This document shows positions 63,089 to 64,000 of a DNA stretch of 64,000 nucleotides, in pieces. The position numbers were made by a program, and so were the translations under genes. A model generated the notes under the pieces. It saw only the letters and a program-made list of their open reading frames with translations, was not told where the DNA came from and did not search any database. This stretch comes from Clostridiaceae bacterium (GTDB taxonomy: Bacteria; Bacillota; Clostridia; Clostridiales; Clostridiaceae). Numbering within the stretch: the first letter of the stretch is position 1; each line of letters begins with the position of its first letter. The stretch is from contig CABIZX010000002.1 in NCBI GenBank assembly GCA_902363375.1, positions 372,001-436,000 of the forward strand, given 5' to 3'.

Positions 63089-64000
63089 GTGGCTAAAGTT
63101 ATTATTGCGGAAAAACCATCCGTGGCAAAGAATATTGCAGAAGCTTTAAATATAAAAACTAGAAAAGATGGATACTTTGAGGGCGAAGATTATTTAGTTA
63201 CATGGGCATTTGGTCACTTGCTACAACTATATGATGCTAAGGATTATGATGAAAGCATGAAGGGGTGGGAGTTTTCTAAATTTCCATTCATACCTAATGA
63301 ATTTAAATATAAGATAAAAAGTGACTCTCTAAATAGAAATATTACTGATAAGGGAGCAGAAAAGCAGCTTAATATTATTAGATCCCTTATAGATAGAGAA
63401 AATGTAGATGGAATAATATCAGCAACGGACTTCGATAGGGAAGGTCAGGTTATAGCTGATGAGATATTTATATATTTTAATGAAGATAAGCCTGTTTATA
63501 GACTTCTTTTAAATGAATGGACTCCAGATGAAGTAAAAAAAGGTATGGCGGCCTTAAAACCTAATGAAGAGATGAAATCACTACAAGATGCGGGTATAGG
63601 AAGGCAGTGGGCAGATTGGGTCATTGGAATAAATCTTACATCAGTGGCAACTTTAAGATATAAGTTTGAAGATGTTAAAATGTTGAACATAGGAAGAGTA
63701 TTACTGCCAACTTTAAAGATAATTTATGATAGAGATATGGAGATTGAAAACTTTGTAGCAACTACCTATTATAAATTATCATCTACCTTTAAAACTAAAA
63801 ATAATGAGGAGTATGAAGGACTATATTATGAAAATGATTCAGAGAAATTTGAAGAGAAAGCCTATTTAAGTAATATAGGGAAACTACTACAAGGCAAGAC
63901 AGCAGAGATAGTTGAGAAACAAACAGAGAAGAAAAGAGAATATCCACCTTATTTATTTAACTTATCAAATCTTCAAGGACATGTTACTAGTAAATTTAAA
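63089..64000 (+). CDS. topB: DNA topoisomerase III, 3' end outside window
   Basis: 304 codons are visible and the frame is open at the window end. It begins with the TOPRIM domain: VIIAEKPSVAKNIAEAL, then SATDFDREGQVIADEIF (the Asp-x-Asp-x-Glu metal site) and the following gate domain GIGRQWADWVIGINLT, where the catalytic Tyr lies further on. It relaxes or decatenates DNA. GTG 63089 follows AAGGTGTGAG; no other gene adjoins. Confidence 0.92.
   Translation, partial: MAKVIIAEKPSVAKNIAEALNIKTRKDGYFEGEDYLVTWAFGHLLQLYDAKDYDESMKGWEFSKFPFIPNEFKYKIKSDSLNRNITDKGAEKQLNIIRSLIDRENVDGIISATDFDREGQVIADEIFIYFNEDKPVYRLLLNEWTPDEVKKGMAALKPNEEMKSLQDAGIGRQWADWVIGINLTSVATLRYKFEDVKMLNIGRVLLPTLKIIYDRDMEIENFVATTYYKLSSTFKTKNNEEYEGLYYENDSEKFEEKAYLSNIGKLLQGKTAEIVEKQTEKKREYPPYLFNLSNLQGHVTSKFK

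Overview
The window is a very AT-rich (clearly low-GC) stretch of chromosome from an anaerobic Gram-positive bacterium, most likely a Clostridium-type Firmicute. The signs are strong AGGAGG-type ribosome binding sites, many GTG/TTG starts, U-tract hairpin terminators after most operons, four riboswitches (TPP, tetrahydrofolate, cobalamin, a yybP-ykoY-like leader) and a T-box, an LPXTG-anchored protein, ECF-type vitamin transporters and two-component systems. No rRNA, tRNA, prophage or CRISPR array was seen. The first gene (glycosyltransferase) and the last (topoisomerase III) are cut by the window edges.

Layout: 1-4534 lipid glycosyltransferase and acyltransferase-like gene, then a response regulator/sensor kinase pair. 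4659-8244 an amidohydrolase and a TPP-riboswitch thiE-thiD operon. 8246-9384 decayed coding debris. 9385-15321 a complete oligopeptide ABC transporter operon. 15605-23284 DegV, a DUF6414-like protein, an S41 peptidase, a 47-residue small protein, an IS remnant, a tetrahydrofolate riboswitch with folT, and an alanine/sodium symporter. 23637-26273 a BcrAB-like ABC exporter. 26458-34560 a cobalamin-riboswitch operon. 34707-40875 an HD-GYP protein, an isoprenoid-synthase-fold protein, a riboswitch-controlled cation antiporter and an ABC exporter. 41011-44204 an orphan sensor kinase and a second DUF4430 plus ECF S-component pair. 44410-47247 an acetyltransferase, an anti-sigma-like membrane protein and an EamA permease. 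47554-51688 a Fur-box siderophore uptake operon. 51897-55966 a GH25/LysM lysozyme, a possible small RNA, and T-box-regulated metG. 56240-57764 a broken HAD gene, an MgtC-like gene and a nested repeat. 57983-60470 molybdenum cofactor genes moaB-moaA-moaC-MOSC. 60674-64000 PhnA-like, exo/endonuclease-like, AhpD-like and topB genes.

The most interesting unit is the cobalamin-riboswitch operon. A dedicated ECF transporter (EcfT, a fused double ATPase, an S component) is followed by three exported proteins: an LPXTG-anchored alpha/alpha-barrel-like protein, a membrane-anchored protein with a DUF4430 (transcobalamin beta-type) domain plus alpha/alpha repeats, and a DUF4430 lipoprotein. Mammalian intrinsic factor and transcobalamin are built from an alpha/alpha barrel plus this same beta domain. 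The locus therefore looks like a bacterial surface corrinoid-capture system that passes its ligand to an ECF importer. A second DUF4430/S-component pair lies about 9 kb away without a B12 riboswitch.

The window also carries a family of palindromic repeats (4571, 51702, 56051, 57413, 61043) that sit at gene ends and act as terminators. One copy supplies the end of the MgtC-like reading frame and is itself split by a second palindromic insert.
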